Source: Planctomycetota bacterium
GTDB taxonomy: Bacteria > Planctomycetota > Planctomycetia > Gemmatales > Gemmataceae
Reading direction: 5' to 3'
Assembly (NCBI GenBank): GCA_016873095.1
Contig: VGYC01000002.1
Location: 1-64,000, forward strand
DNA length: 64,000 nucleotides
The position numbers and the translations under genes were made by a program. Under the pieces are notes generated by a model, which saw only the letters and a program-made list of their open reading frames with translations, did not search any database and was not told where the DNA came from. Numbering within the stretch: position 1 is the stretch's first letter; each line of letters starts with the position of its first letter. Shown here piece by piece: positions 38,046-46,214 of this stretch.

Positions 38046-39680
38046 ATGAGTCGCGCGGCGCTGCTCCTGGGGTTGGTCCTCGTCGTCGGCGCCGTTCCTG
38101 TCTTCGGTCAGAAAGCCGCCAAGCCGTCCAAGGAAGAGAACGCGAACGCCGACGTCCCCTACAAGCTCGAATTCAATCCCAAGGAAGACCTCACGAAGTT
38201 CAATGATGCCAAGGGGCGTCTCATGCTGCGCGTCGAATTTGCGGTCCTGCCGCGCAAAGGCGTGCCGCTCGATCCTGACAAGGAATACACGATCATCATC
38301 AAGGAAGACGGCAAGGTCCACGAGAAGATCGAGATGCCGCGCCCCAAGAAGCAAGAGGAACTGGCGGTCGTGCTGGCCATGGACGTGAGCGGCAGCATGA
38401 GCGAGCATCGCCGCATGGACCAGGCCCGCCGGGCCAGCGACGTGTTCTTCAAATCCTTGCCGGCGTCGGCGGATACGGGCCTCATTCTCTTCAACCACAA
38501 GCCGCAGGTGCTGGTGCCGCCCCCCGGGAACCGCGAGAAGATGCGGCGCGAGATCGAGACGATCACGCCCAGCGGCGGCACTGCTTATTTCGATGCCGCT
38601 CTCCGCGCCTTCGACATGCTCTTGCCCTTCGCCAGCAAGTCGAAGGCACTCGTGCTCATGACCGACGGCGTGGACATCAACAGCGATGCGGCGATCGAAC
38701 AGGTCATCGCCCGCGCCAAGAAGGACAAGGTCCGCATCTACACCGTCGGCATCGGCGAGCCGGGCCGGCTGCAGCAGGTCACCAGCGTCCTGGTCCTCGA
38801 TAAGAGCGGCAGCATGACACTGCCTGCCAATGACAAGGACAAGCTGTCCAAGATCGATGCGCTCAAGAACGCGGCCGACAAGTTCGTGAACACCATCGGC
38901 GCGTCGCGTCGCTCTGCCCTCCTGGAGTTCAGCGACGACGTGGACGTGCCGGCCGCCTTCACCAACGACAAGTTCGACCTGAAGCGGAAGATCAAGCAGA
39001 TTCACGCCCGGGGTGAGACGGCGTTTCTCGATGCCGTCTACGCCGCCGTGGCCACGCTCGAGGCGGAGGACGCGCCGGGCAAGAGCGCCGTGGTGGCCAT
39101 GACCGACGGCATCGACAACCGCAGCCGCCGCCGCGTCGATGAAGTCGTTGCCCGCGCCCTGGAAGCCAAGGTGCCGCTCTACGTGCTCGGCTTCGGCCGC
39201 GACAACGAACTGGACTCCACGACCATGAAGAAGATGGCCGAGGACACCAAGGGCATGTTTTTCCGCGCCACCAACGACCAGGAATTGATGAAGCACTTCG
39301 AGAATCTGTCCATCAAGTTGCACGACGATGGCATCGACGAGGTTTCGCTGCAACGCCTCGCCGACGAGACGGCGGGCAAGTACTATTCCGCCAAGGATGT
39401 GACCCAGCTCGACTTCATTCTCAAGAAGGTGACCAGCAACATCCAGGGAAGCAAGCATAGCGTGACATTCCCAAGCTGGCGGCAAGTGCAGGACGGACTG
39501 CCCAGGAATGTGACCCTGGAACTGGCCAGCGAAGGCAAGACGCTGGTGCAGAAGAAAGGCGCTGCCCAGACCTCCGGCCTGGTGATCGCCGAGATGGCGC
39601 CGCTGCCATACCTGATCCTCCTCGGAACGCTCGCCGCGCTCATCGTCCTGCCAGGAATGTTTCGCAAGAAGACCGGCTAG
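38046..39680 (+). CDS. Exported protein with two VWA domains and a C-terminal membrane anchor
   Basis: 544 residues from ATG 38046 (AGGTG before it). Signal peptide (ALLLGLVLVVGAVPVFG), a first VWA domain at about 110-230 with MIDAS DVSGSMS and LMTDGVD, a second at about 250-420 with DKSGSMT and AMTDGID, then a beta-rich region and a membrane helix PYLILLGTLAALIVLPGMF followed by basic residues. It probably binds proteins outside the cytoplasmic membrane. The duplication of MIDAS sites suggests a scaffold. Confidence 0.88.
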   Translation: MSRAALLLGLVLVVGAVPVFGQKAAKPSKEENANADVPYKLEFNPKEDLTKFNDAKGRLMLRVEFAVLPRKGVPLDPDKEYTIIIKEDGKVHEKIEMPRPKKQEELAVVLAMDVSGSMSEHRRMDQARRASDVFFKSLPASADTGLILFNHKPQVLVPPPGNREKMRREIETITPSGGTAYFDAALRAFDMLLPFASKSKALVLMTDGVDINSDAAIEQVIARAKKDKVRIYTVGIGEPGRLQQVTSVLVLDKSGSMTLPANDKDKLSKIDALKNAADKFVNTIGASRRSALLEFSDDVDVPAAFTNDKFDLKRKIKQIHARGETAFLDAVYAAVATLEAEDAPGKSAVVAMTDGIDNRSRRRVDEVVARALEAKVPLYVLGFGRDNELDSTTMKKMAEDTKGMFFRATNDQELMKHFENLSIKLHDDGIDEVSLQRLADETAGKYYSAKDVTQLDFILKKVTSNIQGSKHSVTFPSWRQVQDGLPRNVTLELASEGKTLVQKKGAAQTSGLVIAEMAPLPYLILLGTLAALIVLPGMFRKKTG

Positions 39681-39828
39681 TGCCGGCGCAACGCATGGTT
39701 TTGATGGGCCTGCTCGGGAGGGCGAGGCACCTGCCGAGCCGTGAACGGCGTATTTGCGCAGGACTTGCATTCACACCCAGGGGCCGGGCGGCGGTTCGGC
39801 AAGAGCCTCGCCCTCCCGAATACGCCGG

Positions 39829-40707
39829 CTAGCCTTGTCGGGTCAGGAATTCGCGAGTTGCTTCGGCCATGGCAGCGGGGTGCGAGAACTGTGGCATGTG
39901 GCCGCAGCCTGCAATCTCGAGTCGCTCGACATGCGGCAATCCCGCCAGGAGCGCCTGCTCGCAATGCTTGTCCACGAGGTGATCGTGCTCGCCGCAGATC
40001 ATCAGGATCGGTTGCTGGATGGCCGGCAACAAGCGGCGCAAATCGAGCTGGTGGAGGAGCAAGGCCCTACGGGCGACGGCCGACATCGGTGGGGACCCTT
40101 GTCTGTCAAGAAAGTAATCCCAGCATTCCGGTGGCGCCGAGCGAAAGGGCGCTCGATGGGCGTATTCCAGCACCTTCACGCGCAGCGGCAGAGATGCCAA
40201 CGGCCAGGGCCAGTAGCGTGCCAGGCTGGCCAGCAACACCTCGCCCGGTCCCAGTGGTCGCCTTGCGAAGCCGCCTTGCAGGATCGCGCGCGGGAAACGC
40301 GCCGGCCAGCGCCGTAGCGCTTCCAGCGTGATCGTCGAGCCGAACGAGAAGCCGAACAGCGCGCACTCGGCGATGCCCAGGTGATCGAGCAGCGCTGACA
40401 GGTCCGCGACGTAGTCGGCGTGGCGATAGCTCTTGAGTGCTCGACCGGCCGGCAAATCGTAGGCGATGCAGCGAAACTGCGCCGACAACTGCGCGATCGG
40501 CATCACGAACGACATGGCGCCGTCGCATAACCCGGGCACGAAGAGCAGCGGCGGACCGTCTCCCCAGGAATAGTAACCGCAGCGATAGCGGCCGGTGTCG
40601 CACGCGCCGGAGACGGCTTCGTGCCGGAACATCGCCAGCGTCTCCGCCAGCGATAGATCGGGGCGGCAGCAAAGCGTCTCGCAGGTTGGGGTCGCTGCAT
40701 CGTTCAC
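39829..40707 (-). CDS. Alpha/beta hydrolase
   Basis: 292 residues. The core fold is complete: GDGPPLLFVPGLCDGAMSF oxyanion strand, nucleophile elbow GFSFGS (Ser at about residue 121), GEHD acid, and GCGHMPQF His. No signal peptide. The start is GTG 40707 without a recognisable SD, so the N-terminus is uncertain. Esterase or C-C hydrolase substrate unknown. Confidence 0.85.
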   Translation of the reverse strand: MNDAATPTCETLCCRPDLSLAETLAMFRHEAVSGACDTGRYRCGYYSWGDGPPLLFVPGLCDGAMSFVMPIAQLSAQFRCIAYDLPAGRALKSYRHADYVADLSALLDHLGIAECALFGFSFGSTITLEALRRWPARFPRAILQGGFARRPLGPGEVLLASLARYWPWPLASLPLRVKVLEYAHRAPFRSAPPECWDYFLDRQGSPPMSAVARRALLLHQLDLRRLLPAIQQPILMICGEHDHLVDKHCEQALLAGLPHVERLEIAGCGHMPQFSHPAAMAEATREFLTRQG

Positions 40708-40722
40708 GTGAGGAGAGGCCTC

Positions 40723-41295
40723 TCAAAGTCGCAACGTCTCGCCGGCGCGGACCTGGCGGACTTTCTCGGCAATCTCCTGGCCGCCGCCGGCGTAGACGAG
40801 TTCGCCGAGAGCGGCGAGCCGATCGCTGTCGATCTCAGGGTTGACACGCACCATGCGGATGAAGTCATGCGCATCCATGTGCTTCTTCTCGTCGGAGCGC
40901 GTCAAGCTGATCATGGCAGCGAATTTCATCGCCAGCGCCATTTCCAGGCACGGCACGCGGTATTGCTGTTTCGCCGTCGAGATCGGATGCGTGTGCTTGA
41001 AGACCTCCCGATAGAGCGGCTGATTCGGCTTCATGAGGTCGATGGCCACGTCGCCGGACTCGCGGTCGGCCAGGCGCGTCACTACCTCGTGGTCCTTGGC
41101 CTCAAGATGGGGATACTCGTCCAGCAGGTGTCGAGCGGCTTTCTTCTGGTGGCGCGCCGCGATAACCAGGTCCACATCTTCGGTGGCGCGTGGATCCTTC
41201 GTCCAACCGACCAGCCCATACGCGCCGACTAGCACAAAGCTAACGCCGTTGGCATTCAAGACCTTGATGACATCGTGAGGATTGATCGCGTCCAT
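40723..41295 (-). CDS. Nucleotidyltransferase-fold protein
   Basis: 190 residues from ATG 41295 (AGGTG/AGGG before it); a longer form from 41361 is possible. N-terminal GVSFVLVGAYGLVGWTKDPRATEDVDLVIAARHQKKA is the minimal nucleotidyltransferase signature (GxxA/G-x-x ... DVDL), followed by a helical C-part (MALAMKFAAMISLTRSDEKKHMDAHDFIRMV) as in AbiEii/MenT-like and UTase-like small proteins. No antitoxin-like partner gene is seen beside it. Could be a solitary housekeeping-like version. Confidence 0.7.
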   Translation of the reverse strand: MDAINPHDVIKVLNANGVSFVLVGAYGLVGWTKDPRATEDVDLVIAARHQKKAARHLLDEYPHLEAKDHEVVTRLADRESGDVAIDLMKPNQPLYREVFKHTHPISTAKQQYRVPCLEMALAMKFAAMISLTRSDEKKHMDAHDFIRMVRVNPEIDSDRLAALGELVYAGGGQEIAEKVRQVRAGETLRL

Positions 41296-41406
41296 CACCT
41301 GAAACCCTGTCAGGGTCGCGGCCTTGTGCAAGCCCTTGATGTGCGGATCGATTACTTTCATGTGAACGCTGCAACGTGACATTCCGGCAGCTTGCCACCA
41401 CGACGC

Positions 41407-43308
41407 TCAAAACTCCTCCAGGTAAGTATACCCTTCCAGCCCGGACTCGTAGAAGCGCAACAGCTGCCGTGACTCGTTGAGAGTGATGTTGCCGGCGCGG
41501 ACGGCGCGCTCGACGTCCTTGCGCATGCGGGAAATGAGCTCGTCGGCAGAATACTGGACGTAAGCAAGGACTTCGCGGACGGTGTCGCCCTTGATGACGG
41601 CGTCGAGATTGAACTGGCCGGAGTCGTCAAGACTGACATGAACGGCGTTGGTGTCGCCGAAGAGGTTGTGCAGGTCGCCCAGAATCTCCTGGTAGGCGCC
41701 GAGCAAGAACGCGCCCAGGTAGTATGGCTGGCCGTTGTACGGGTGCAGTTGCAGCGTGCTGCGAACGTCGCGCAGGTCAATGAACTGATCGATCTTGCCG
41801 TCCGAGTCGCAGGTGATATCTCCCAGGACGGCGCGGCGCGTCGGCGGCTCGCTGAGCCGATGAATCGGCATGATCGGAAAGAGCTGGTTGATCGCCCAGC
41901 TATCCGGCATCGACTGGAAGATCGAGAAATTGCAGAAATACGTGTCCGAGAGGAAGGTCTCCAGCCCCTGGAGTTCCTCCGGGATGTAGTCCAGCTCGCG
42001 GACCATCTTCAGGACTTTGCCGCATACCGCCCAGAAGAGCCGCTCGGTCAGGGCACGCATCTCGATGCGCAGCGAGCCGAGATTGAACATGTTGAGCAAT
42101 TCGTCCATGGCCTGGACGGCGTCGTGATAGCCCTCGAGCAGGTTTTTTTTCGATAGATCGCGGTGAATGCCCTGGAGATCGAGGATCTGCTGCGGCGCAT
42201 CCTCGGGTATGTCGGGCGGCGCCTGGTAGCGGTCAAAGTTGGACACGCCGAGCACGTCGAAGACTAGCAAGCTATGGTAGGCGACGACGGCCCGGCCGGA
42301 CTCCGAGATGATGGTCGGATGCGGCACCTCGGCCTCGTCGCACACGCTCTTGATGCGGAAGACGACGTCGTTGGCGTATTCCTGGAGCGTGTAGTTGACG
42401 GATGATTCGAAATCGGTCTGCGAGCCGTCGTAGTCGATGCCCAGGCCGCCGCCGACATCGAGGTAGCGGACCCCGGCGCCGACGCGATGCAACTCAACGT
42501 AAACGCGGGCGGCTTCCGTCAAGGCTCCCTTGATGTTGCGGATGTTGGTGATCTGACTGCCCAGGTGAAAGTGAACCAGTTGCAGGCAGTCGGCCAGGTC
42601 GCGCTGCTTGAGATACTCGTAGGCCTCAAGGGTTTCGGTAAGTGTGAGCCCGAACTTGGAGCGGAAACCGGCGCTGTACTTCCAGCGTCCGGCCCCGCGT
42701 GCCGCCAGCTTGACGCGCACACCCAGGATCGGGCGGACGCTCAGTTCCTCGGCATTGCGGACGATGGTCTCCAGCTCGGTGAATTTCTCGACGACGGGGA
42801 TGACATGCTTGCCCATCTTGCGGGCCAGCACGGTCATCTTGATGAACTCGTCGTCCTTGAAGCCATTGCAGATGATCGGCGTGTCCATGCCGTTGGTCAG
42901 GGCAAGCACGGCCAGCAACTCCGGCTTGGAGCCGGCCTCGATGCCGAAGTGGTATGGCTTGCCGAAATCAAGGATTTCTTCGACGACGTGGCGTTGCTGG
43001 TTGACCTTGATCGGGTAGACGCAACAGTACGGGCCACGGTAGTCATTCTCCGCGATGGCGGTGCGGAACGCGTCGTGGATCTCGCCGACGCGCTGGCGCA
43101 AGATGTCCGTGAAGCGCAGCAGGATGGGCAACTGAATGCCGCGCTCTTGCAGCTGATCGATCAGTTCCTTGAGGTCGATGGCCTGCTCGGGCTTCTTGTC
43201 CGGATGCACGGTGACGTGTCCGGAGGCGTTGATGCCGAAGTAGCCCTTGCCCCAGTTGCGAACGCCATAGGTCTCGGCGGCGTCCTGCACCTTCCACTTC
43301 TCCATCAT
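41407..43308 (-). CDS. speA: Biosynthetic arginine decarboxylase
   Basis: About 633 residues. PLP fold-III enzyme converting arginine to agmatine for polyamine synthesis. Seen: YPIKVNQQRHVVEEIL with the PLP Lys, FHLGSQITNIRNIKGALTEAARVYVEL, YLDVGGGLGIDYDGSQTDF, ESGRAVVAYHSLLVFDVLG, and late LPIMPIHRL and DITCDSDGKID with the substrate-side residues. The frame is open to a TTG at 43381, without SD; ATG 43308 fits the family start (EKWKVQDAAETYGVRNWG). Confidence 0.93.
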   Translation of the reverse strand: MMEKWKVQDAAETYGVRNWGKGYFGINASGHVTVHPDKKPEQAIDLKELIDQLQERGIQLPILLRFTDILRQRVGEIHDAFRTAIAENDYRGPYCCVYPIKVNQQRHVVEEILDFGKPYHFGIEAGSKPELLAVLALTNGMDTPIICNGFKDDEFIKMTVLARKMGKHVIPVVEKFTELETIVRNAEELSVRPILGVRVKLAARGAGRWKYSAGFRSKFGLTLTETLEAYEYLKQRDLADCLQLVHFHLGSQITNIRNIKGALTEAARVYVELHRVGAGVRYLDVGGGLGIDYDGSQTDFESSVNYTLQEYANDVVFRIKSVCDEAEVPHPTIISESGRAVVAYHSLLVFDVLGVSNFDRYQAPPDIPEDAPQQILDLQGIHRDLSKKNLLEGYHDAVQAMDELLNMFNLGSLRIEMRALTERLFWAVCGKVLKMVRELDYIPEELQGLETFLSDTYFCNFSIFQSMPDSWAINQLFPIMPIHRLSEPPTRRAVLGDITCDSDGKIDQFIDLRDVRSTLQLHPYNGQPYYLGAFLLGAYQEILGDLHNLFGDTNAVHVSLDDSGQFNLDAVIKGDTVREVLAYVQYSADELISRMRKDVERAVRAGNITLNESRQLLRFYESGLEGYTYLEEF

Positions 43309-43574
43309 CTCGATCAAGGAAGAGCCTCTTTCAGAAATCGGTGATCGGCCTCCGGCCGTCGCATCAAGACCATTGTTCCGCAATCAGAATTGTTGTACCA
43401 TCTACTGTGGTTGCAGGGTAGCGTCAAGCGCATTTCAGCGCGAACACCTTGAACGTTGTGCCGGTGAGAGTGTATAACCGATACCAAGCCCCCCGTGTCG
43501 CGCGCCCGTGAGTGATCGCCTAGATGGATCGCCTAGATTGATCGCCCGGGATGGAGCAGTGGAGAGAACCAGCC

Positions 43575-44261
43575 ATGCCGAGCCCGTTTCCGGGAATGGA
43601 CCCCTACCTTGAAGACGAAAAGCTGTGGCCTCCGTTTCAGCACCAGCTGGTCAACTGCCTTTATCAGATTCTACTCCCGGGCCTGGTGGACCGCTACCGC
43701 GCCCGCGTCTGTCAGCGCGTCTATGCCACCGAACAGGCCCTGTTCACATCGGTCGTTCGCGAAGAACATCACGAGGAATACGTCGAGATCCGGCAGCGGA
43801 CCGATGGCCGCCTCATCACGCTCCTGGACGTCGTCAGCCCGGCCAACCGGACGACCGCGGAAGGCCGCAAGGCCTACCTCGACAAGCGCCGCGAAGGCCG
43901 TTCATCTGGCTGCAACCTGGTGGAGATCGATCTTGTCCTTCAGGGCCAGCCGATGCTCGACTACTCGCGTGACGGCCTGCCCGAATGGGACTATGGCGTG
44001 ACCGTGACCCGGGCCTCGCAGCCGGAGCGCTACGAGCTCTACACGGCAACGCTGCAGAAGCGACTGCCGCGCTTCCGGTTGCCGCTGGCGTCCGACGACC
44101 GCGACACGGTGCTGGACCTGCAAGCCGGTTTCGGCCGCGCATTCGAGCAAGGCAACTTCCTCGCCAAGATCAACTACAAGCTCGATCCGGTGACATCGCT
44201 CTCCCCGGAAGACAAGAAATGGTTGGGCGAACGGCTAAAAGAGCAAAAGCAGCGCGCCTAG
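43575..44261 (+). CDS. DUF4058 family protein
   Basis: 228 residues. Start MPSPFPGMDPYLE, the family hallmark, with GGAGAG upstream. It contains VTLLDVVSPANRTTAEGRKAYLDKRRE-like (here LITLLDVVSPANRTT) and a long acidic/basic central part. The group is expanded in planctomycetes and cyanobacteria, possibly restriction-endonuclease-fold related, with no known function. It lies 13 to 711 bases from related genes at 44359 and 44973. Confidence 0.85.
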   Translation: MPSPFPGMDPYLEDEKLWPPFQHQLVNCLYQILLPGLVDRYRARVCQRVYATEQALFTSVVREEHHEEYVEIRQRTDGRLITLLDVVSPANRTTAEGRKAYLDKRREGRSSGCNLVEIDLVLQGQPMLDYSRDGLPEWDYGVTVTRASQPERYELYTATLQKRLPRFRLPLASDDRDTVLDLQAGFGRAFEQGNFLAKINYKLDPVTSLSPEDKKWLGERLKEQKQRA

Positions 44262-44271
44262 ACAGGTTCTC

Positions 44272-44339
44272 GGGTCGCCGCTGGCAGTTTCACGGATCTG
44301 TCCACCGGCGCGAGTGTGCGAAACCGCCAGCGGCGACCC
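44272..44339. repeat. 20-base inverted repeat after the first DUF4058 gene
   Basis: Arms GGGTCGCCGCTGGCAGTTTC and the near-perfect complement at 44320-44339, one mismatch in 20, separated by 28 bases. It may be a dispersed REP-type element that also ends the upstream transcript. Confidence 0.7.
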
Positions 44340-44358
44340 AACTCTTCCTGGTCGGCTC

Positions 44359-44913
44359 ATGGGCCATCTCCGCCAGACCGTGCCCTCCATGCTGGTGGTT
44401 GCTGCCTTCAGCCGCCATGCCGAGGCCCTGGCCTGGGCGACGGACAAGCTCACTGCCGAGTTCGGCCCGATCGCCCTCGCCAGCGACGATTTCTCTTTCC
44501 ATCACACTACCTACTATGAAGCGACGATGGGCCCGGGCCTGCGCAAGCGCTTCCTGGCCTTTGCCAGCCTTGTCGAACCGGACGTTCTGCCGGAGTTGAA
44601 ACATCGCACCAACACCCTTGAGGCCGAACTCGCTGGTAGCGGCAAGTATCTCGAGCCGCGGCCGCTGAATCTCGATCCCGGCCTGCTGCAACTTGGCAAG
44701 TTCCTGCTGGCCTCGACCAAGGACCAGGGCCACCGCATCTACCTGCGCGACGGCATCTTCGCGGAGATCACGTTGCGCTACCAGGAAGGCGCCTACCATC
44801 CCTGGCCGTGGACCTATGCCGACTACCGCGAACCGGCGTTGCACGAGTTTCTGTTGCGGGCCAGGGAGGAGTACCGGCAGCGGCTCGGGCGTGCACCTTC
44901 GACTGATGCGTAA
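44359..44913 (+). CDS. DUF4416 family protein
   Basis: 184 residues. Recognised by MLVVAAFSRHAEALAWATDKLTAEFGPIALASDDFSFHHTTYYEATMGPGLRKRFLAF and the C-terminal GIFAEITLRYQEGAYHPWPWTYADY. Unknown function; often single copy in planctomycetes, Aquificae and deltaproteobacteria. The start is uncertain, as the repeat at 44272-44339 lies just before. Confidence 0.88.
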   Translation: MGHLRQTVPSMLVVAAFSRHAEALAWATDKLTAEFGPIALASDDFSFHHTTYYEATMGPGLRKRFLAFASLVEPDVLPELKHRTNTLEAELAGSGKYLEPRPLNLDPGLLQLGKFLLASTKDQGHRIYLRDGIFAEITLRYQEGAYHPWPWTYADYREPALHEFLLRAREEYRQRLGRAPSTDA

Positions 44914-44972
44914 ACTGCTGGCTTCCTGCTATGATGACGGCAGGCGACCGAGGATCTCGCGAGGACCAAGCC

Positions 44973-45686
44973 ATGCCCCTGCGCGACCATTTCCACCTAC
45001 CCATGCGCGGGCTCTGCACCTGGGAGAGTTTCCACAGCGGTTGGGCCAGCGAGGTCACGCGCGGACTCAACAAGTGCTTGCCGGCCGGCTACGTCGCGCG
45101 CCCCAATGTCAAACTCGGTGTCGATGTCGCGGCCGATGTCGGCGCGTTGGAGCAGGTTGGGGATGAGCCGGAGAACAACGGCGGGATCGCAACGGCGGTC
45201 TGGGCTCCGGCCAGGCCCACGCTCGCCGTGCCGGTCGATTTCCATCGTCTGGACGTGTTCGAAGTCCAGGTGCATCGCGAAGGCGGACTGGAGATGGTCG
45301 CCGCCATCGAGCTGGTCAGCCCGCGCAACAAGGACCGGCCTTCGGCGCGGCGCAACTTCGTCGCCAAGCTGGCGGCCTACCTGCAGGCCGGCGTTGCCAT
45401 CGTCGTCGTGGACGTTGTTACCTCGCGAGCCGAGAATCTTTACGCTCTCCTGCGTCAGCATCTGGGGCTGGCCGAGGAAGATGGCCACGGCTCGCTGTGC
45501 GCCGTCGCTTGCCGGACCTTACCGCCGGACGAACCCAGCCTGCTGGAGGCCTGGGTCGAGCCGTTGAGCCTCGGGCAGTCACTGCCCACCATGCCGCTCT
45601 GGCTCGAAACCGACCTGGCCGTGCCGCTTGATCTCGAGCAGAGCTATCAAAGCACGTTCGTGGAGTTGCGGGTGCCGACGGAGTGA
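44973..45686 (+). CDS. DUF4058 family protein (second, diverged)
   Basis: 237 residues. Start MPLRDHFHLP with GAGGA upstream. The pattern MRGLCTWESFHSGWASEVTRGLNKCLPAGYVARPNVKLGVDVAADVGALE and LEMVAAIELVSPRNKDRPSARRNFVAKLAAYLQAG matches DUF4058 in its shorter planctomycete form. It shares little sequence with the 43575 copy. Confidence 0.75.
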   Translation: MPLRDHFHLPMRGLCTWESFHSGWASEVTRGLNKCLPAGYVARPNVKLGVDVAADVGALEQVGDEPENNGGIATAVWAPARPTLAVPVDFHRLDVFEVQVHREGGLEMVAAIELVSPRNKDRPSARRNFVAKLAAYLQAGVAIVVVDVVTSRAENLYALLRQHLGLAEEDGHGSLCAVACRTLPPDEPSLLEAWVEPLSLGQSLPTMPLWLETDLAVPLDLEQSYQSTFVELRVPTE

Positions 45687-45737
45687 GTATGATTTCGTCG
45701 GACGCGGTTGCGAGGCGCAAATGCACTGAGCTGAATT

Positions 45738-46197
45738 ATGGGTGAAGAAGAAGAAGAAGCAGTCTTATTCGCCGCGTATTCCAACTCCAGCCGCCGCCAT
45801 GCCATGTTGACCGACAATGGCGTTGTCGGCGTGCTCTACCTGCACGCGCCCAGCGATGACCCGGAGCGGACCGGCGACATTGAAGCGAGCTGCTTCGTGT
45901 TCAATCGCGTCGAGCCAATTAACCTCAAGGATGTTAAGAACTTCCGCCCCGGACCGCCGCCAATTGCCACGGGGTATGCAGCAAGGCGCGGCTGTCTGTC
46001 GCCAGCCCGCAATACATAAGTGGAGGTTCATCTGGTCAAGAAAGGGTCATGCCGTCCTTCTCACGCGCGATGACCAGCCGTGGGCCATTGCATCTCTTGA
46101 CGAACCGCGAGGTCTCAGCAGGGCAATCCAGAGAAACGGGCCGTGGGGTAGTCCGTGGTCGGATGATGCGTACCAGGCCGTCGATTGGTTATTGTGA
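45738..46197 (+). pseudogene. Frameshifted small conserved gene
   Basis: The first part (45738 to about 45985) encodes EEEAVLFAAYSNSSRRHAMLTDNGVVGVLYLHAPSDD ... FRPGPPPIATGYA, and the family continues in another frame from about 45985 as GAAVCRQPAIHKWRFIWSRKGHAVLLTRDDQPWAIASL ... WGSPWSDDAYQ. Together they make one normal planctomycete protein of about 150 residues. The frame changes once near 45980-45990, within a short stretch of A/G/C without a homopolymer. It is either an assembly error or a recent inactivation. Confidence 0.7.
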
Positions 46198-46214
46198 GCC
46201 GCAAACGCAGCCGC

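Noticed and set aside
37869-39770. A 633-codon minus-strand open frame over the two-VWA gene
   Set aside because: Same shadow effect; the plus-strand protein has a signal peptide and two MIDAS motifs.
40723-41295. Toxin-antitoxin pair of the AbiE type
   Set aside because: The nucleotidyltransferase-fold protein has no AbiEi-like or small antitoxin gene on either side, so a toxin system is not supported.
43513-43548. Short direct repeats GATCGCCTAGAT upstream of the first DUF4058 gene as an operator
   Set aside because: Only two to three imperfect units of 13 bases, without symmetry or a nearby regulator.
45975-45995. Programmed frameshift in the small conserved gene
   Set aside because: No slippery heptamer or stimulatory hairpin is evident; mutation or assembly error is simpler.
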